Positions 36,861-46,316 are shown, numbered from the stretch's first letter. The stretch: DNA of 64,000 nt from Bradyrhizobium sp. 1(2017) (GCF_011602485.2 NZ_CP050022.2:6220001-6284000), one strand, 5' to 3'. Program-made: numbers and translations. The notes: generated from the sequence alone by a model not told the origin.

Positions 36861-37658
36861 TCATCCACCAAACACATACGACGCCATCGCCACACTGGCG
36901 ACCTCGTCGACGAAGACGCGCTGGCCCACATCGCTGCCGGCGGCGCCGGCGGCGACCATCAGCGGCAAGAGATGGTCCTCGCGCGGATGCGCAAGGCGCG
37001 CGCTCGGCGCATTTTCCCAATCGACCAGCATCGCATTGCGTCGCTCCGCATCCGGATGGCTGATGGCCTCGTTCAGATAGGCCTCGAAATCGTACGAGAC
37101 CGGCTTCGACTCCGGCCGGTTGAAGCCGCGCATATTGTGATAGGTGAGCCCGCTGCCGACGATCAGGATGCCGTCGTCGCGCAAGGGTGCGATCGCCTGC
37201 CCGACCCTGACGTGCTCCGCCGCGTCATAGCTCGATTTCAGCGACAGCAGCACGATCGGCATGTCCGCGTTCGGATACATCAGGCCGAGCGGCACGAAGG
37301 TGCCGTGGTCGAAGCCCTGATCGGGATCCTCCCGGCAATCGAGGCCGGCGCGCGCGAGCAGCGCCTTCACTTGCGCGGCGAGCTCCGGCTGGCCCGGCGC
37401 CGGATATTTGAGATGGTAGGTATGCTCGGGGAAACCGTAATAATCGTACACCATCGGCGGATGCGCCGAGGTCGACACGGTGAAGGCGTCGGCCTCCCAA
37501 TGGCCGGTGATGACGAGCACGGCCTTCGGCCTCTCGGGGAGCAGCTGCGGCAGCCGGGCGAACTCCGCGGCGGTCTTCGCATATTGTATCCGCCTGTCCT
37601 CCATGAACGGCCAGGGGCCGCCGCCATGCGACAGGAACAAGGTTGGAAGTCGCGTCAT
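36861..37658 (-). CDS. DODA-type class III extradiol ring-cleavage dioxygenase
   Basis: A 265-residue protein of the LigB/4,5-DOPA dioxygenase family (YgiD-like). Probable metal ligands are H11 in LSHGGGP, the histidine of TGHWE near residue 52, and HGTFVPLGL near 117. HPREDHLLPLM near the C-terminus supplies the usual catalytic histidine. The family cleaves catechols such as DOPA with non-haem iron or zinc. The ATG at 37658 gives the standard N-terminus; a longer frame upstream is unlikely. The natural substrate is unknown. Confidence 0.88.
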   Translation of the reverse strand: MTRLPTLFLSHGGGPWPFMEDRRIQYAKTAAEFARLPQLLPERPKAVLVITGHWEADAFTVSTSAHPPMVYDYYGFPEHTYHLKYPAPGQPELAAQVKALLARAGLDCREDPDQGFDHGTFVPLGLMYPNADMPIVLLSLKSSYDAAEHVRVGQAIAPLRDDGILIVGSGLTYHNMRGFNRPESKPVSYDFEAYLNEAISHPDAERRNAMLVDWENAPSARLAHPREDHLLPLMVAAGAAGSDVGQRVFVDEVASVAMASYVFGG

Positions 37659-37812
37659 GGGCTCGTGTCTCGTCGGCAACAGGCGCGTGCGAGCTGCCCG
37701 CGCGATCGGCGCCGAGCATAGGCAAAGCCGTATGGTTAGCAAGCCGTTAACGATTTGCCTTCCAGAATCCCCGGCGTGGCCGAAGCAGTCGGCCAGATGA
37801 CGAGGACGGAAG

Positions 37813-37992
37813 ATGAGGAAGTTTGCGCTGGGGGACGTCGTCAACAGTGACAAGGGCCGCCGCGGCGTCGTGCGCGCCGCCTTCAAGTCGCGGGAAGGCC
37901 TGCAGTTCTATGCCGTCGAGAAGGACGGCGCGATGGACTATCTGGAGGAAGACCGGCTGAGCCCGGCGCCGCGCGTCGAGCTCGCGGCTTAA
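37813..37992 (+). CDS. Conserved-looking small protein of 59 residues
   Basis: MRKFALGDVVNSDKGRRGVV begins a compact, charged 59-residue protein with no membrane segment. A KOW/SH3-like beta layout (FALGDVV...GRRGVVRAAF...QFYAVEK) is suggested by the sequence but not proven. An excellent site, GAGGACGGAAG, precedes the ATG. The gene is only 7 bases from the convergent esterase gene. Its coding character is supported by composition and spacing. Confidence 0.7.
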   Translation: MRKFALGDVVNSDKGRRGVVRAAFKSREGLQFYAVEKDGAMDYLEEDRLSPAPRVELAA

Positions 37993-37998
37993 GTCAGC

Positions 37999-39462
37999 TC
38001 ATTTCCTGCTCTCACCTGCGATCCGATCGAGACGCTCCGCGAAGGGGTCGTCTCCGCTCGCGATGCCGTCATTCGTGACCAGCAGCAGGCGATCGCGGTC
38101 TGTGGCGGCATCCCAACGGGGCAGCCCGCGGCCATTGGGATCGCCACTCCTCGCAAAATTGATCCAGTAGCCGCGCATGCGGCGTGCGACCTCGCGATCG
38201 CCTCGCGAGAAGATCCCGGCGCCGGGCACGCCCTCCGCGCCGAAGATGAATTGCAGCTCGCGTCCGTGCCCGCGATCGGGACTTGCCCGCCGCGCCTCGG
38301 GCACATAGCCGAAGCGATAGCGAAAGGCCGGCGCGCCGATGGCCGCGTGACGGCGAGCCAGCAGCCTGGCCGGCTCGGCGAAGACCTTGTCGGTGTAGAA
38401 GCGCGCCTTCAGCTCTGCAGGTTTCGAAACGTCGGGATAGAGCTGGCGCAGCCTGTCAATCATGCCGTCCGGCGATGCAAGGTCGACATCGCTTTCATTG
38501 CCGAAACGCGTCTCGTCGTCATTCGAGCCGATGATGACAGGAATGCGGCTCTGGTGCCCCGCGCTGAATCCCGCAGCGATGTCCTCAGTGACCAGGCTCC
38601 CATCGATGGCCGGCCCAAGGGCGCGCGTGAATTTCGTCAGCATGCGCTCTTCGGCGGCCAGCAATTTTGCCGGCGGGACAGCCCGCAGATCTGGCGCGGG
38701 AACGAGCCCGAGGACATGCGCGCTCACGAGCTCGGCCTCCTCCGGTGAATGCAGAGTGGCGCGGCCGGGCAGCGATTGCAGAATGGCTTTCTGGAATAGA
38801 CCGTGCGCCTGCCGGCACAGCATCAGCAAGGCGATCGATGTCGCGCCGGCACCGTTGCCGAACAGGGTGACGTTGTTGGGATCGCCGCCGAACGCGGCGA
38901 TGTTGTCGTGCACCCAATGCAGCGCCGCGATCTGGTCCATCAGGCCATAATTGCCGGAGCCGCCTTCCGACAGCGCCGGATGCGCAAGCCAGCCGGGCAC
39001 GCCGAGGCGATAATTCACGGTGACGACGATGAGGCCGGCCTGCGCCAGCCGGGCACCGTCGAACAGCGGATCGTTGGCGGTGCCCGTGACGAAACCGCCG
39101 CCGTGGATGAACACCATCACCGGCAGCGGACCGTCGACCCCGAAGGGACGGAACACGTTCAGCGTGAGGCAATCCTCGCTCGCGCCGGGCAATGACGGCT
39201 GGAGGCATGGCGCACCATAGTCGTAGGCGGTGCGCATCTCCGAACTCTCGACTGTCGGCTGCGGCGGTCGCCAGCGCAGCGCAGCGACCGGCGGCGCCGC
39301 ATAAGCCAGTCCCTTGAAAGAGGCCACCTCGCCTTCGACGGCGCCAAGCATCTGCCCTTCACGCGTCAGCGCGAATGGAAACTGTCCGACCGGCTGGGCG
39401 AGGCCCGAGCCGACGCAACACAGCACCATGGAAGCCGCAACAAGCGCGAGCACGGATCGCAT
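37999..39462 (-). CDS. Carboxylesterase-type (CE10/COesterase) protein lacking the serine nucleophile
   Basis: A 487-residue exported protein with a signal peptide ending GLAQ (residue ~23). The fold is type B carboxylesterase: EDCLTLNVFRP, oxyanion motif FIHGGGF at ~118-124, VTVNYRLG, and DQIAALHWVHDNIAAFGGDPNNVTLFG. Where the family has GESAG, this protein reads GNGAG (residues 202-206), so the nucleophile serine is glycine. The acidic residue (GSNDDE) and histidine (RGHGREL) regions remain. It is probably not a serine esterase; it may be a binding protein, or a pseudoenzyme in the way of cholinesterase-like adhesion molecules. Confidence 0.85.
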   Translation of the reverse strand: MRSVLALVAASMVLCCVGSGLAQPVGQFPFALTREGQMLGAVEGEVASFKGLAYAAPPVAALRWRPPQPTVESSEMRTAYDYGAPCLQPSLPGASEDCLTLNVFRPFGVDGPLPVMVFIHGGGFVTGTANDPLFDGARLAQAGLIVVTVNYRLGVPGWLAHPALSEGGSGNYGLMDQIAALHWVHDNIAAFGGDPNNVTLFGNGAGATSIALLMLCRQAHGLFQKAILQSLPGRATLHSPEEAELVSAHVLGLVPAPDLRAVPPAKLLAAEERMLTKFTRALGPAIDGSLVTEDIAAGFSAGHQSRIPVIIGSNDDETRFGNESDVDLASPDGMIDRLRQLYPDVSKPAELKARFYTDKVFAEPARLLARRHAAIGAPAFRYRFGYVPEARRASPDRGHGRELQFIFGAEGVPGAGIFSRGDREVARRMRGYWINFARSGDPNGRGLPRWDAATDRDRLLLVTNDGIASGDDPFAERLDRIAGESRK

Positions 39463-39533
39463 CTTCGAAGCATCTCGATGCAACGGTTCCGGCAGGTTAC
39501 GTCCGCAGCCGTGAGCGAGGCAAGCCTCGCGAG

Positions 39534-39743
39534 TTAATCGCCCTTGGCGACGAGCTCCGCCAGCGCGCGGCGCGCGATGATGCCGAGCTCACCGAGCGTC
39601 GAGTGGCCCGCCCGTGCCGCCTCGATCAAGCGCTCGGCGATGAACCTGCGGCTGTCGTGATCGCCGCCATGCGGCAGCTGGCGGCACGTCTGCTCCAGAA
39701 CGACGTCCATGTTCGCTTTGGTTCGCTCACTCAACTCTGGCAT
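39534..39743 (-). CDS. Small conserved hypothetical protein, 69 residues
   Basis: MPELSERTKANMDVVLEQTCRQL starts a mainly helical, soluble 69-residue protein (HGGDHDSRRFIAERLIEAARAGHSTLGEL). Small proteins of this type are familiar from Bradyrhizobium genomes but have no assigned function. The ribosome binding site is weak. No link to neighbours is evident. Confidence 0.65.
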   Translation of the reverse strand: MPELSERTKANMDVVLEQTCRQLPHGGDHDSRRFIAERLIEAARAGHSTLGELGIIARRALAELVAKGD

Positions 39744-39973
39744 GACGCTCGGTCGCTAGGCGTGGCTTGTAGCCACAAGCATACACAGACGGATCAGGCA
39801 TGATTACCCCGGGTTATCACGGCCATTGTGCATCGCGATGCGTGTAGCGCCGCAAAGATTCACGCGGCCATGATGCCGCCCCAAACGACCACCGAGGATT
39901 GCACTTGCTCTGATGACAAGCTGAACCTGCAGCGATAGCCTGCCGGCAAAACAAAACATACGGGAGGAATGCC

Positions 39974-42661
39974 ATGTCTGACGCAATGGTTGCCACACGC
40001 GCCTCCAATGAGCGCGGAACCGCCCAAGAGGTCGACGTCGCCGTGGTCGGCGCCGGATTTGCCGGCCTCTATCTCCTGCATCGCCTGCGCAAGGCCGGGC
40101 TCAAGGCGGTCGCCCTCGAGGAGGCCGGCGATGTCGGCGGTACCTGGTACTGGAACCGCTATCCGGGCGCCCGCTGCGACATTCAGACCATCGACTACAG
40201 CTACACCTTCGATCCCGAGCTCGAGACCGCCTGGACCTGGTCGGAGAAATACGCGACCCAGCCCGAGATCCTGCGCTATCTCGGTTTTGTCGCCGACCGC
40301 TACGACCTCCGGCGCGACATCCGCTTCAAGACCAAGGTCGCCGAAGCCAGATGGGACGAGAAGGCCGAACGCTGGCTCATCACCACCGACAATGGCGCGC
40401 CGGTCTCCTGCCGTCATTACATCATGGCGACCGGCTGCCTGTCGGCGCCGAAGCCGCCGGAAATCGACGGCGTCAAGGATTTCAAGGGCGAGGTGTATTT
40501 CACCGGGCGCTGGCCGCATGACGGCGTCAACCTCGCCGGCAAGCGCGTCGCCGTGATCGGCACGGGCTCGTCCGCCATCCAGTCGATCCCGCTGATCGCC
40601 GAGCAGGCCGCGCACCTGACCGTGTTCCAGCGCACGCCGAATTTCGCGCTGCCCGCGCATAACGGCCCGGCACCGTCGGACCGCACGAGCCTGTTGCAAG
40701 GCGACCGCGCGGCGTATCGCGAGCAGGCGCGCCAGTCGATGGCCGGCGTGCCCTATCCGCAGCAGACCGTCGTGAGCTGGCAGCTGAGCGACGCCGAGCG
40801 TCGTGAGCGGTTCGAACGCGCCTGGGCCGCCGGCGACCTCGTCCACATCCTGACGCAGCTCTGGGCCGACCAGGCCGTCGACGTCGACGGCAACAAGATC
40901 GTCCAGGACCTGATCCGCGAGAAGATCCGCGCCGCCGTCAATGATCCCGAGACCGCCGCGGCCCTCACGCCGCACGATCACCCCTTCGGCGCCAAGCGTC
41001 CGTGCCTCGATACCAATTACTACGCGACCTACAACCGGCCGAACGTCACGCTGGTCAATCTGCGCCAGGAGCCGATCACGGCGATCACCGCGAGCGGCGT
41101 CTCCACGAGCGGCCGCAGCTTCGATGTCGACGTCATCGTGTTCGCGACCGGCTTCGACGCCATGACCGGCGCGATCCGTGCCGTGCATCCGATCACCGGC
41201 CGCGGCGGCAAGTCGCTCTCGAACGTCTGGGCGCAGGGACCGCAAACCTATCTCGGCCTCACGGTCGAGGGTTTCCCGAACTTCTTCATGATCACCGGCC
41301 CCGGCAGCCCGTCGGTGCTGTCGAACATGGCGGTGTCGATCGAGCAGCATGTGGACTGGGTGGTCGATCGCCTCACCGCGCTGCGCGATGCCGGCTTCAC
41401 CACGATGGAGCCGACCGAGACGGCGCAGGAGGGTTGGGGCCAGCACATGGCGGACTGCTCGATGCTGACCCTGCACCGGCTCGCCAACACCTGGTACACG
41501 GGCGCCAACGTGCCCGGCAAGGTGCAGGGGCTGATGCCCTATACCGGCGGCGTCGGCCCCTATCGCAGCATCTGTGACGAGGTGGTCAGCCGCGGCATGC
41601 TCGGCTTCAAGCTCACCGGCCCCAACGGCGCTGCGCAATGCAATGATGGCGAGGTGGTGCGCCTGCAGCCGGACGTGCGGCTGGTGCTGAACTTGCTGGC
41701 ATCGCTGAACCTGCCCCCGATCGAGTCGATGGGCGCGCTCGGCGCCCGCGCCTTCGTCAACGAGTTCAACCAGGGACGCCCCGCAGGGCGGCCGATCGGC
41801 GACATCGTCGACGGCACCCTGCCCGTCACCGACGGCACGCTGGCCTACCGCGTCTACAAGCCGGCAACGCCGGGCCCCCATCCGGTCGTGGTCTATTTCC
41901 ACGGCGGCGGCTGGGTGCTCGGCGACGAGCAGTCGGACGAGCCGTTCTGCCGCGACATGGTGCGGCGGACCGGCATGATCTTCGTCAGCGTCGGCTACCG
42001 CCACGCGCCGGAACATCGCTTCCCGACCGCCGCCGAGGATGGCTATGCGGCGACGCGCTGGATCGCCGAGCACGCCGCCGAGCTCGGCGGCAAGCCGGGT
42101 CCGGTGCTGGTTGCCGGCTGGAGCGCCGGCGGCAATATCGCCGCCGTCACCTGCCAGCTCGCGCGCGACCGCGGCGGGCCCGCTATCGCCGGCCAGCTTC
42201 TGGTCTGCCCGGTCACCGACTGCACCTTCGATCGCCCGTCCTACAACGACAATGCGACCGCTTACTTCCTGACGCGCTCGCTGATGTACTGGTTCTGGGA
42301 CCTCTATTGCTCGCCGGCCGACCGCACCGACCCGCGCGTCTCGCCGCTCCGCGGCAAGGTCGCCGGCCTGCCGCCGGCCTTCGTCGTCACCTGCGAGTTC
42401 GATCCCCTGCGCGACGAGGGCGTTGCCTATGCCGAGGCGATGCAAGCCGCTGGCGTCCCGGTCGAGCAGCTCAAGGCGCGCGGCCACTTCCACTCGTCCT
42501 TCGCGATGGTGGACGTGGTGATCACAGGGGTGCCGGGCCGGGTGCAGATGGCCGGGGCCCTGCGGCGCTTCGCCGGGCTGCCGCCGGAGCTCAGCCGCGG
42601 CGACGAGAGCAGCCAGGGCCAGGCCAGCCCGGGGCACAAGATCGCCGCCGCCGCCAGCTGA
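39974..42661 (+). CDS. Baeyer-Villiger-type flavin monooxygenase fused to alpha/beta hydrolase
   Basis: An 895-residue two-domain enzyme. Residues ~20-540 are a class B flavoprotein monooxygenase: FAD motif GAGFAGL (26-32), [15 protein letters not shown], and NADPH motif GTGSSA (196-201). The family fingerprint at 170-181 reads [12 protein letters not shown], with Phe instead of the usual His. Residues ~590-890 are a hormone-sensitive-lipase-type hydrolase: HGGGW, nucleophile GWSAGG, DPLRDEG and HFHSSF. Monooxygenase plus esterase suggests ketone to ester to acid plus alcohol on one chain. The start follows GGGAGGAATGCC. The substrate is unknown; steroids and cyclic or long-chain ketones are candidates. 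Confidence 0.92.
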   Translation: MSDAMVATRASNERGTAQEVDVAVVGAGFAGLYLLHRLRKAGLKAVALEEAGDVGGTWYWNRYPGARCDIQTIDYSYTFDPELETAWTWSEKYATQPEILRYLGFVADRYDLRRDIRFKTKVAEARWDEKAERWLITTDNGAPVSCRHYIMATGCLSAPKPPEIDGVKDFKGEVYFTGRWPHDGVNLAGKRVAVIGTGSSAIQSIPLIAEQAAHLTVFQRTPNFALPAHNGPAPSDRTSLLQGDRAAYREQARQSMAGVPYPQQTVVSWQLSDAERRERFERAWAAGDLVHILTQLWADQAVDVDGNKIVQDLIREKIRAAVNDPETAAALTPHDHPFGAKRPCLDTNYYATYNRPNVTLVNLRQEPITAITASGVSTSGRSFDVDVIVFATGFDAMTGAIRAVHPITGRGGKSLSNVWAQGPQTYLGLTVEGFPNFFMITGPGSPSVLSNMAVSIEQHVDWVVDRLTALRDAGFTTMEPTETAQEGWGQHMADCSMLTLHRLANTWYTGANVPGKVQGLMPYTGGVGPYRSICDEVVSRGMLGFKLTGPNGAAQCNDGEVVRLQPDVRLVLNLLASLNLPPIESMGALGARAFVNEFNQGRPAGRPIGDIVDGTLPVTDGTLAYRVYKPATPGPHPVVVYFHGGGWVLGDEQSDEPFCRDMVRRTGMIFVSVGYRHAPEHRFPTAAEDGYAATRWIAEHAAELGGKPGPVLVAGWSAGGNIAAVTCQLARDRGGPAIAGQLLVCPVTDCTFDRPSYNDNATAYFLTRSLMYWFWDLYCSPADRTDPRVSPLRGKVAGLPPAFVVTCEFDPLRDEGVAYAEAMQAAGVPVEQLKARGHFHSSFAMVDVVITGVPGRVQMAGALRRFAGLPPELSRGDESSQGQASPGHKIAAAAS

Positions 42662-42672
42662 CAGAAGACAAA

Positions 42673-42698
42673 GGGGCCGGGAACTTTTTCCCGGCCCC
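42673..42698 (+). terminator. Hairpin after the monooxygenase-hydrolase gene
   Basis: GGGGCCGGGAA-CTT-TTTCCCGGCCCC is a near-perfect GC-rich stem 10 bases past the stop. It lacks a T-tract but is strong. Confidence 0.6.
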
Positions 42699-42740
42699 CG
42701 CGTTGAGCACGTGGCATTGAGATGCAGCGACAGGTGTGAG

Positions 42741-42777
42741 CCCCCGGTGCGCAAGTCCGCGTACGGGGGTTCTTTTT
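42741..42777 (+). terminator. Second hairpin with T-tract
   Basis: CCCCCGGTGCGC and GCGTACGGGGG pair with one bulge and are followed by TTCTTTTTG, the form of a rho-independent terminator. It backs up the hairpin at 42673 and lies just ahead of the next small gene. Confidence 0.65.
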
Positions 42778-42792
42778 GCGTGAGGCAAGACG

Positions 42793-43065
42793 ATGGGCGG
42801 CGTGGCCGGAGATTCAAAGGTCGATTTCGGCGCACTTGCCGTGCTGCAGAAATGGCCGTCGCTGGCCAATCAGCGCCAGCCTGACCGGGAGCCGTATCAG
42901 GTCATCGAAGGCACGCTCGACGATTGCATCTCGGCGTTTATGGCGAAGCCGGCGGCAACCCGGCACCTCTACGAAATCCGCACCGCGGCGCAGCCTCCGC
43001 TCGTCACCGAAATCCTCTCGCCCGAGCATGTCCTCGAGCTCTCGCGCTTGAGGGAATTTCTCTGA
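42793..43065 (+). CDS. Small hypothetical protein, 90 residues
   Basis: A soluble 90-residue frame (MGGVAGDSKVDFGALAVLQ; DDCISAFMAKPAATRHLYEI; LSPEHVLELSRLREF). Coding is supported by composition and by a GAGGCAAGACG site in front of the ATG. No family recognised. A second small gene of similar size follows after 83 bases, so the two may form a unit. Confidence 0.6.
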   Translation: MGGVAGDSKVDFGALAVLQKWPSLANQRQPDREPYQVIEGTLDDCISAFMAKPAATRHLYEIRTAAQPPLVTEILSPEHVLELSRLREFL

Positions 43066-43148
43066 CCGCACTTCACAGGTACGCGCAGGAACCTTCTGCC
43101 GGATCTTCCCGTTGTCAGGGATCGGAAGCCAAATCGTGAGCGCCCCAC

Positions 43149-43454
43149 ATGCCTGAAGCTGGCGTTGCATCTCCCGTCGTGCCCTATGGCGCGGACCAAA
43201 CCCTCTTCGTCGTCGTCGACCGTCTCGACAGAGCGACTGAAATCCGCATCGAGCGCAGCGATCTCGAAGCCACCATCGGCGAGTTCGTCGCCGGCTGCTT
43301 CAACGATCCCGTCAAGGTGATCTCGTTCAACACGCTCGAGCACTGGATGAAGGACATCTCGACCGACGTCGCCGGTGCGATAAAGGCACGCTGCGACATC
43401 TATGGCATAGAGCTGCCCGATTATCTCAGCGACTTCGTCGAGAGCCATAGCTGA
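43149..43454 (+). CDS. Small hypothetical protein, 101 residues
   Basis: A soluble, acidic 101-residue protein (DQTLFVVVDRLDRATEIRIER; FNTLEHWMKDISTDVAGAI) ending ESHS. The layout is mixed alpha/beta. No family recognised. The ribosome binding site is weak, and the 15-bp hairpin region after it suggests a real transcription unit end. Confidence 0.6.
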   Translation: MPEAGVASPVVPYGADQTLFVVVDRLDRATEIRIERSDLEATIGEFVAGCFNDPVKVISFNTLEHWMKDISTDVAGAIKARCDIYGIELPDYLSDFVESHS

Positions 43455-43493
43455 GGGCGCATCGCACCTCAGACGTTGCAAATCGCGCCCAAC

Positions 43494-43522
43494 AAAAAAG
43501 CGCCGCTTCCGCGGCGCTTTTC
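43494..43522. terminator. Bidirectional rho-independent terminator
   Basis: AAAAGCGCCGC-TTCC-GCGGCGCTTTT is flanked by A- and T-runs on both sides, so it can stop transcription from the plus-strand gene ending at 43454 and the minus-strand genes ending at 43534. Confidence 0.85.
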
Positions 43523-43533
43523 GTATGGCAACC

Positions 43534-43620
43534 TCAATGGTGCCAGAACAATGCCAGCAGCAGAACGATCGGCAGCGGCACGCCAAGCAACCAAAGCAAA
43601 GCACCTCGTCCAAAACCCAT
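43534..43620 (-). CDS. 28-residue membrane microprotein
   Basis: ATG at 43620 follows AGGAGGACATC, an ideal ribosome binding site, and the frame encodes MGFGRGALLWLLGVPLPIVL and ends LFWHH. It is essentially one hydrophobic helix with a Gly-Arg start and a double-His end. It closely resembles small membrane peptides seen in related genomes. The bidirectional terminator follows 12 bases after the stop. Function unknown; it is too short for standard gene calling. Confidence 0.65.
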   Translation of the reverse strand: MGFGRGALLWLLGVPLPIVLLLALFWHH

Positions 43621-43719
43621 GATGTCCTCCTCTTGGATCGCCGGAATGACGCCCGGAGAAAAGAGAAGTTCCGCGCCTCACAGCGAGGGCGAATGCAACC
43701 AGAGCATGGAACGCGGGAG

Positions 43720-43875
43720 TTATGCGCTGCGGTGCCTGCCGGCGATGACCTCGATCTCGCGGCGGCGCTCGCCCGCGAAGGTCAGGAGCTTTTCGATCGT
43801 CAGCGTATCCGTGATCCGTTTGGCAAGCCGCTCGGCACGCGCGGCCTGATCTTCGAGATACTGGATCGTGGTCAA
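43720..43875 (-). CDS. Small helical hypothetical protein, 51 residues
   Basis: A TTG start at 43875, preceded by GGGGGAGGCGGCG, opens a 51-residue, strongly helical and charged protein (LTTIQYLEDQAARAERLAKR; FAGERRREIEVIAGRH). It resembles the short helical hypothetical proteins common in bradyrhizobia. It lies 100 bases upstream of the 28-residue membrane peptide, on the same strand. Function unknown. Confidence 0.6.
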   Translation of the reverse strand: MTTIQYLEDQAARAERLAKRITDTLTIEKLLTFAGERRREIEVIAGRHRSA

Positions 43876-43976
43876 ACGCCGCCTCCCCCGAAAGCCCAAG
43901 ATTGTTGGACAGCCATGGTGCTGGAGAAGCCGCTAACAGCCGGTTAAGCGCGCAATGTCGACCTCGCTGAATCGCG

Positions 43977-44492
43977 CTATTGCACGACATCGAGCCGGAC
44001 ATTGGTGATGCCCTTGTCGACCATGCCGAGCGCCTCGGCCGCGGACGGCGAGACGTCGACCACGCGGCCGCGAATGTAAGGCCCGCGATCGTTGACCCGG
44101 ACGGTGACGAAGCGGCCAGAGGACGTATCGGTGACGCGCAGCTTGGTGCCGAACGGCAGGGTGGGATGGGCCGCGGTCAATTCGTTTCTGTCGAACTTCT
44201 CGCCGCTCGCGGTTTGCGTATCCGAATAGAAGCTGGCAACGCCATGCGACGCCGTCTGCTTTGCGTCACGGTTGGCGCGCGCCCGACGGATCGGGCGCGG
44301 ATGCAGCGCCGCCACCCTGTGCGGGCGCTCCACCGCGGCCTGTCGGCTGGTACCGGCGAGATCGGCCTTCTGGCGGCCGACCGGCGATTGCGCGCAGGCG
44401 GCGAGCGATGCGGCGCCGGCGATGGCAAGCAACAGCCGGCACGAGGTTGCGAAGGAAATCCGGGAAGTTGCGGCACGTGCAATGCGAGACAT
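43977..44492 (-). CDS. rlpA: RlpA-like septal-ring lipoprotein (DPBB domain)
   Basis: A 171-residue protein. A signal peptide with a lipobox (LAAC, Cys33) predicts an outer-membrane or periplasmic lipoprotein. Residues ~80-170 are a double-psi beta-barrel: GVASFYSDTQTASGEKFDRNE, AAHPTLPFGTKLRVTD and VRVNDRGPYIRGRVVDVS. RlpA cleaves naked glycan strands at the septum in some bacteria; the SPOR domain of longer homologs is missing here. The start follows GGAGGGCGTACC. Confidence 0.85.
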   Translation of the reverse strand: MSRIARAATSRISFATSCRLLLAIAGAASLAACAQSPVGRQKADLAGTSRQAAVERPHRVAALHPRPIRRARANRDAKQTASHGVASFYSDTQTASGEKFDRNELTAAHPTLPFGTKLRVTDTSSGRFVTVRVNDRGPYIRGRVVDVSPSAAEALGMVDKGITNVRLDVVQ

Positions 44493-44663
44493 GGTACGCC
44501 CTCCGAACGACCCGATTTTCGGTGGGCAATGAGGGCAGAACCTTGTCTGAACAAAAGCGGGCCTGAGGCCGAGGCAGTTTCACGCTGGCTGTGACGATTC
44601 CACCACAGTTTGGATTTGCCGAAAAGGGACAGACCACCAGAGGTGGCCTGTCGATCCGACGCC

Positions 44664-46316
44664 TCAATAATGCGGCTCGTACATCTGCGACTGCACGAGA
44701 TCCTTCACGTCGTTGGGCGCAGGTCCTTCGGCAAGGCCGCGCTGATAGGCGACGTCTGCGACGGCGGCGGCGATGCGGACCGAGACCTCGCGGATGCGCG
44801 GCAGTGCCGGATAGAGGCTCCCCTGCGCCAGATCCTCCTTGCCGACGCAATCGGCCAGCGTGTGGGCGGCGGCCATGAACATCTCGTCGGTGACGAGGCG
44901 CGAGCTGCTGGCGATGACGCCAAGGCCGACACCGGGGAAGATGTAGGAGTTGTTGCCCTGGCGCGGCACGAACGTGCGGCCGTTGAGCGTCACCGGGTCA
45001 TATGGGCTGCCGCAGGCGAACAGCGCACGACCCTCGGTGTAGCGATAGGCATCCTCGGCCGAGCACTCGGCCTTCGAGGTCGGATTGGAGAGTGCGAACA
45101 CGATCGGCTGCTCGTTGAGCTCGGCCATCGTCTTGAGCACCTCGGGCGTGAAGGCGCCGCCGACCGCAGCGACGCCGATGATCGCCGTCGGCTTCAGCGT
45201 CTTGATCGCGGTGAGGAAGTCGGCGATCGGTGCCTGGCCGGCGTGGGCATAGCGCAGCTTGTGGCCGGAGAGGCCGTCACGGCCGCCAACGACGAGGCCG
45301 CGGGAATCCACCAGCCAGTTGCGGCGAAGCGCTTCCGCCTCGGATGCGCCCTCCGCCATCATGGCGGAGACGACGAGGTCGGCAATGCCGGTCGCCGCCT
45401 CGCCCGCGCCGAGGAAGAGAATGCGCTGGTCCCTGAGCTTGCCGCCGGAGATGCGCAAGCCTGAGAACAGGCCGGCGAGCGCCACCGCCGCGGTGCCCTG
45501 GATGTCGTCGTTGAAGACGCAGGCTTCGTCGCGATATTTGTGCAGCAGCTTGAACGCCGAATGGTTGGCAAAATCCTCGAACTGGATCAGCACGCCCGGA
45601 AAGGTCTTGCGCGCGGCCTGCATGAACTCGTCGACGAAGCTGTCATAGGCCTCGCCCGTGAGCCGCCGCTCGCGCAGGCCGAGATAATAGGGATCGTTCA
45701 AGAGCTCTTCGTTGTTGGTGCCGACGTCGAGCACGATGGGCAGGCAGTGCTCGGGATGCACGCCGGCGCACGCCGAATACAGCGAGAGCTTGCCGACCGG
45801 AATCCCCATGCCGTTGGCGCCGAGGTCGCCCAGACCCAGGATGCGCTCGCCGTCGGTGACGACGATCAGCCTCGCCTGGTAGGGCCAGTTCTTCAGGATC
45901 TCCGCGATCTGGCCGCGATCGCGCGAGGAGATGAACATGCCGCGCGGGCGCTGGAAGATCAGGCCGTATTTCTGGCAGGCGAGCCCGACCGTCGGCGTGT
46001 AGATGATCGGCTGGATCTCGTCGATGTTGTCGACGACGACGCGGAAGAACAGCGCCTCGTTGCGGTCATGCAGCGCGTTCAGGGCGACGTATTTTTCCAG
46101 ATCCGTCGGCAGCGTGCGCAGATTGGTGAGAATGCGCTGAGCCTGCGTCTCCATCGTCGTCACGCAAGGCGGCAGCAGGCCCCGCAGGCCGAGCGCCTCG
46201 CGCTCGGATTCCGTGAAAGCGGTGCCCTTATTGAGCAAGGGATCGCGCAGCAGCGTCATGCCGTGCGCTTGATCGGATGATGTCGGTTGGGCAGCGACCC
46301 GGGAAGGTCTATTCAC
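44664..46316 (-). CDS. NAD-dependent malic enzyme (SfcA/MaeA type)
   Basis: A 550-residue enzyme converting malate to pyruvate and CO2. The N-terminal malic domain has YTPTVGLACQKYG and VVTDGERILGLGDLG; the metal-binding region is QFEDFANHSAFKLL and VFNDDIQGTAAVALAG. The NAD domain starts FLGAGEAATGIADL, and ALSNPTSKAECSAEDAY and FPGVGLGVIAS complete it. It is the ~560-residue single-domain type, not the longer one fused to a phosphotransacetylase-like domain. The start is a GTG at 46316 after GGGGGAATAA. Confidence 0.95.
   Translation of the reverse strand: MNRPSRVAAQPTSSDQAHGMTLLRDPLLNKGTAFTESEREALGLRGLLPPCVTTMETQAQRILTNLRTLPTDLEKYVALNALHDRNEALFFRVVVDNIDEIQPIIYTPTVGLACQKYGLIFQRPRGMFISSRDRGQIAEILKNWPYQARLIVVTDGERILGLGDLGANGMGIPVGKLSLYSACAGVHPEHCLPIVLDVGTNNEELLNDPYYLGLRERRLTGEAYDSFVDEFMQAARKTFPGVLIQFEDFANHSAFKLLHKYRDEACVFNDDIQGTAAVALAGLFSGLRISGGKLRDQRILFLGAGEAATGIADLVVSAMMAEGASEAEALRRNWLVDSRGLVVGGRDGLSGHKLRYAHAGQAPIADFLTAIKTLKPTAIIGVAAVGGAFTPEVLKTMAELNEQPIVFALSNPTSKAECSAEDAYRYTEGRALFACGSPYDPVTLNGRTFVPRQGNNSYIFPGVGLGVIASSSRLVTDEMFMAAAHTLADCVGKEDLAQGSLYPALPRIREVSVRIAAAVADVAYQRGLAEGPAPNDVKDLVQSQMYEPHY

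Noticed and set aside
39860..42835. A 991-codon minus-strand frame opposite the monooxygenase-hydrolase gene
   Set aside because: It mirrors the plus-strand gene, has no family motifs and is explained by high third-position GC.
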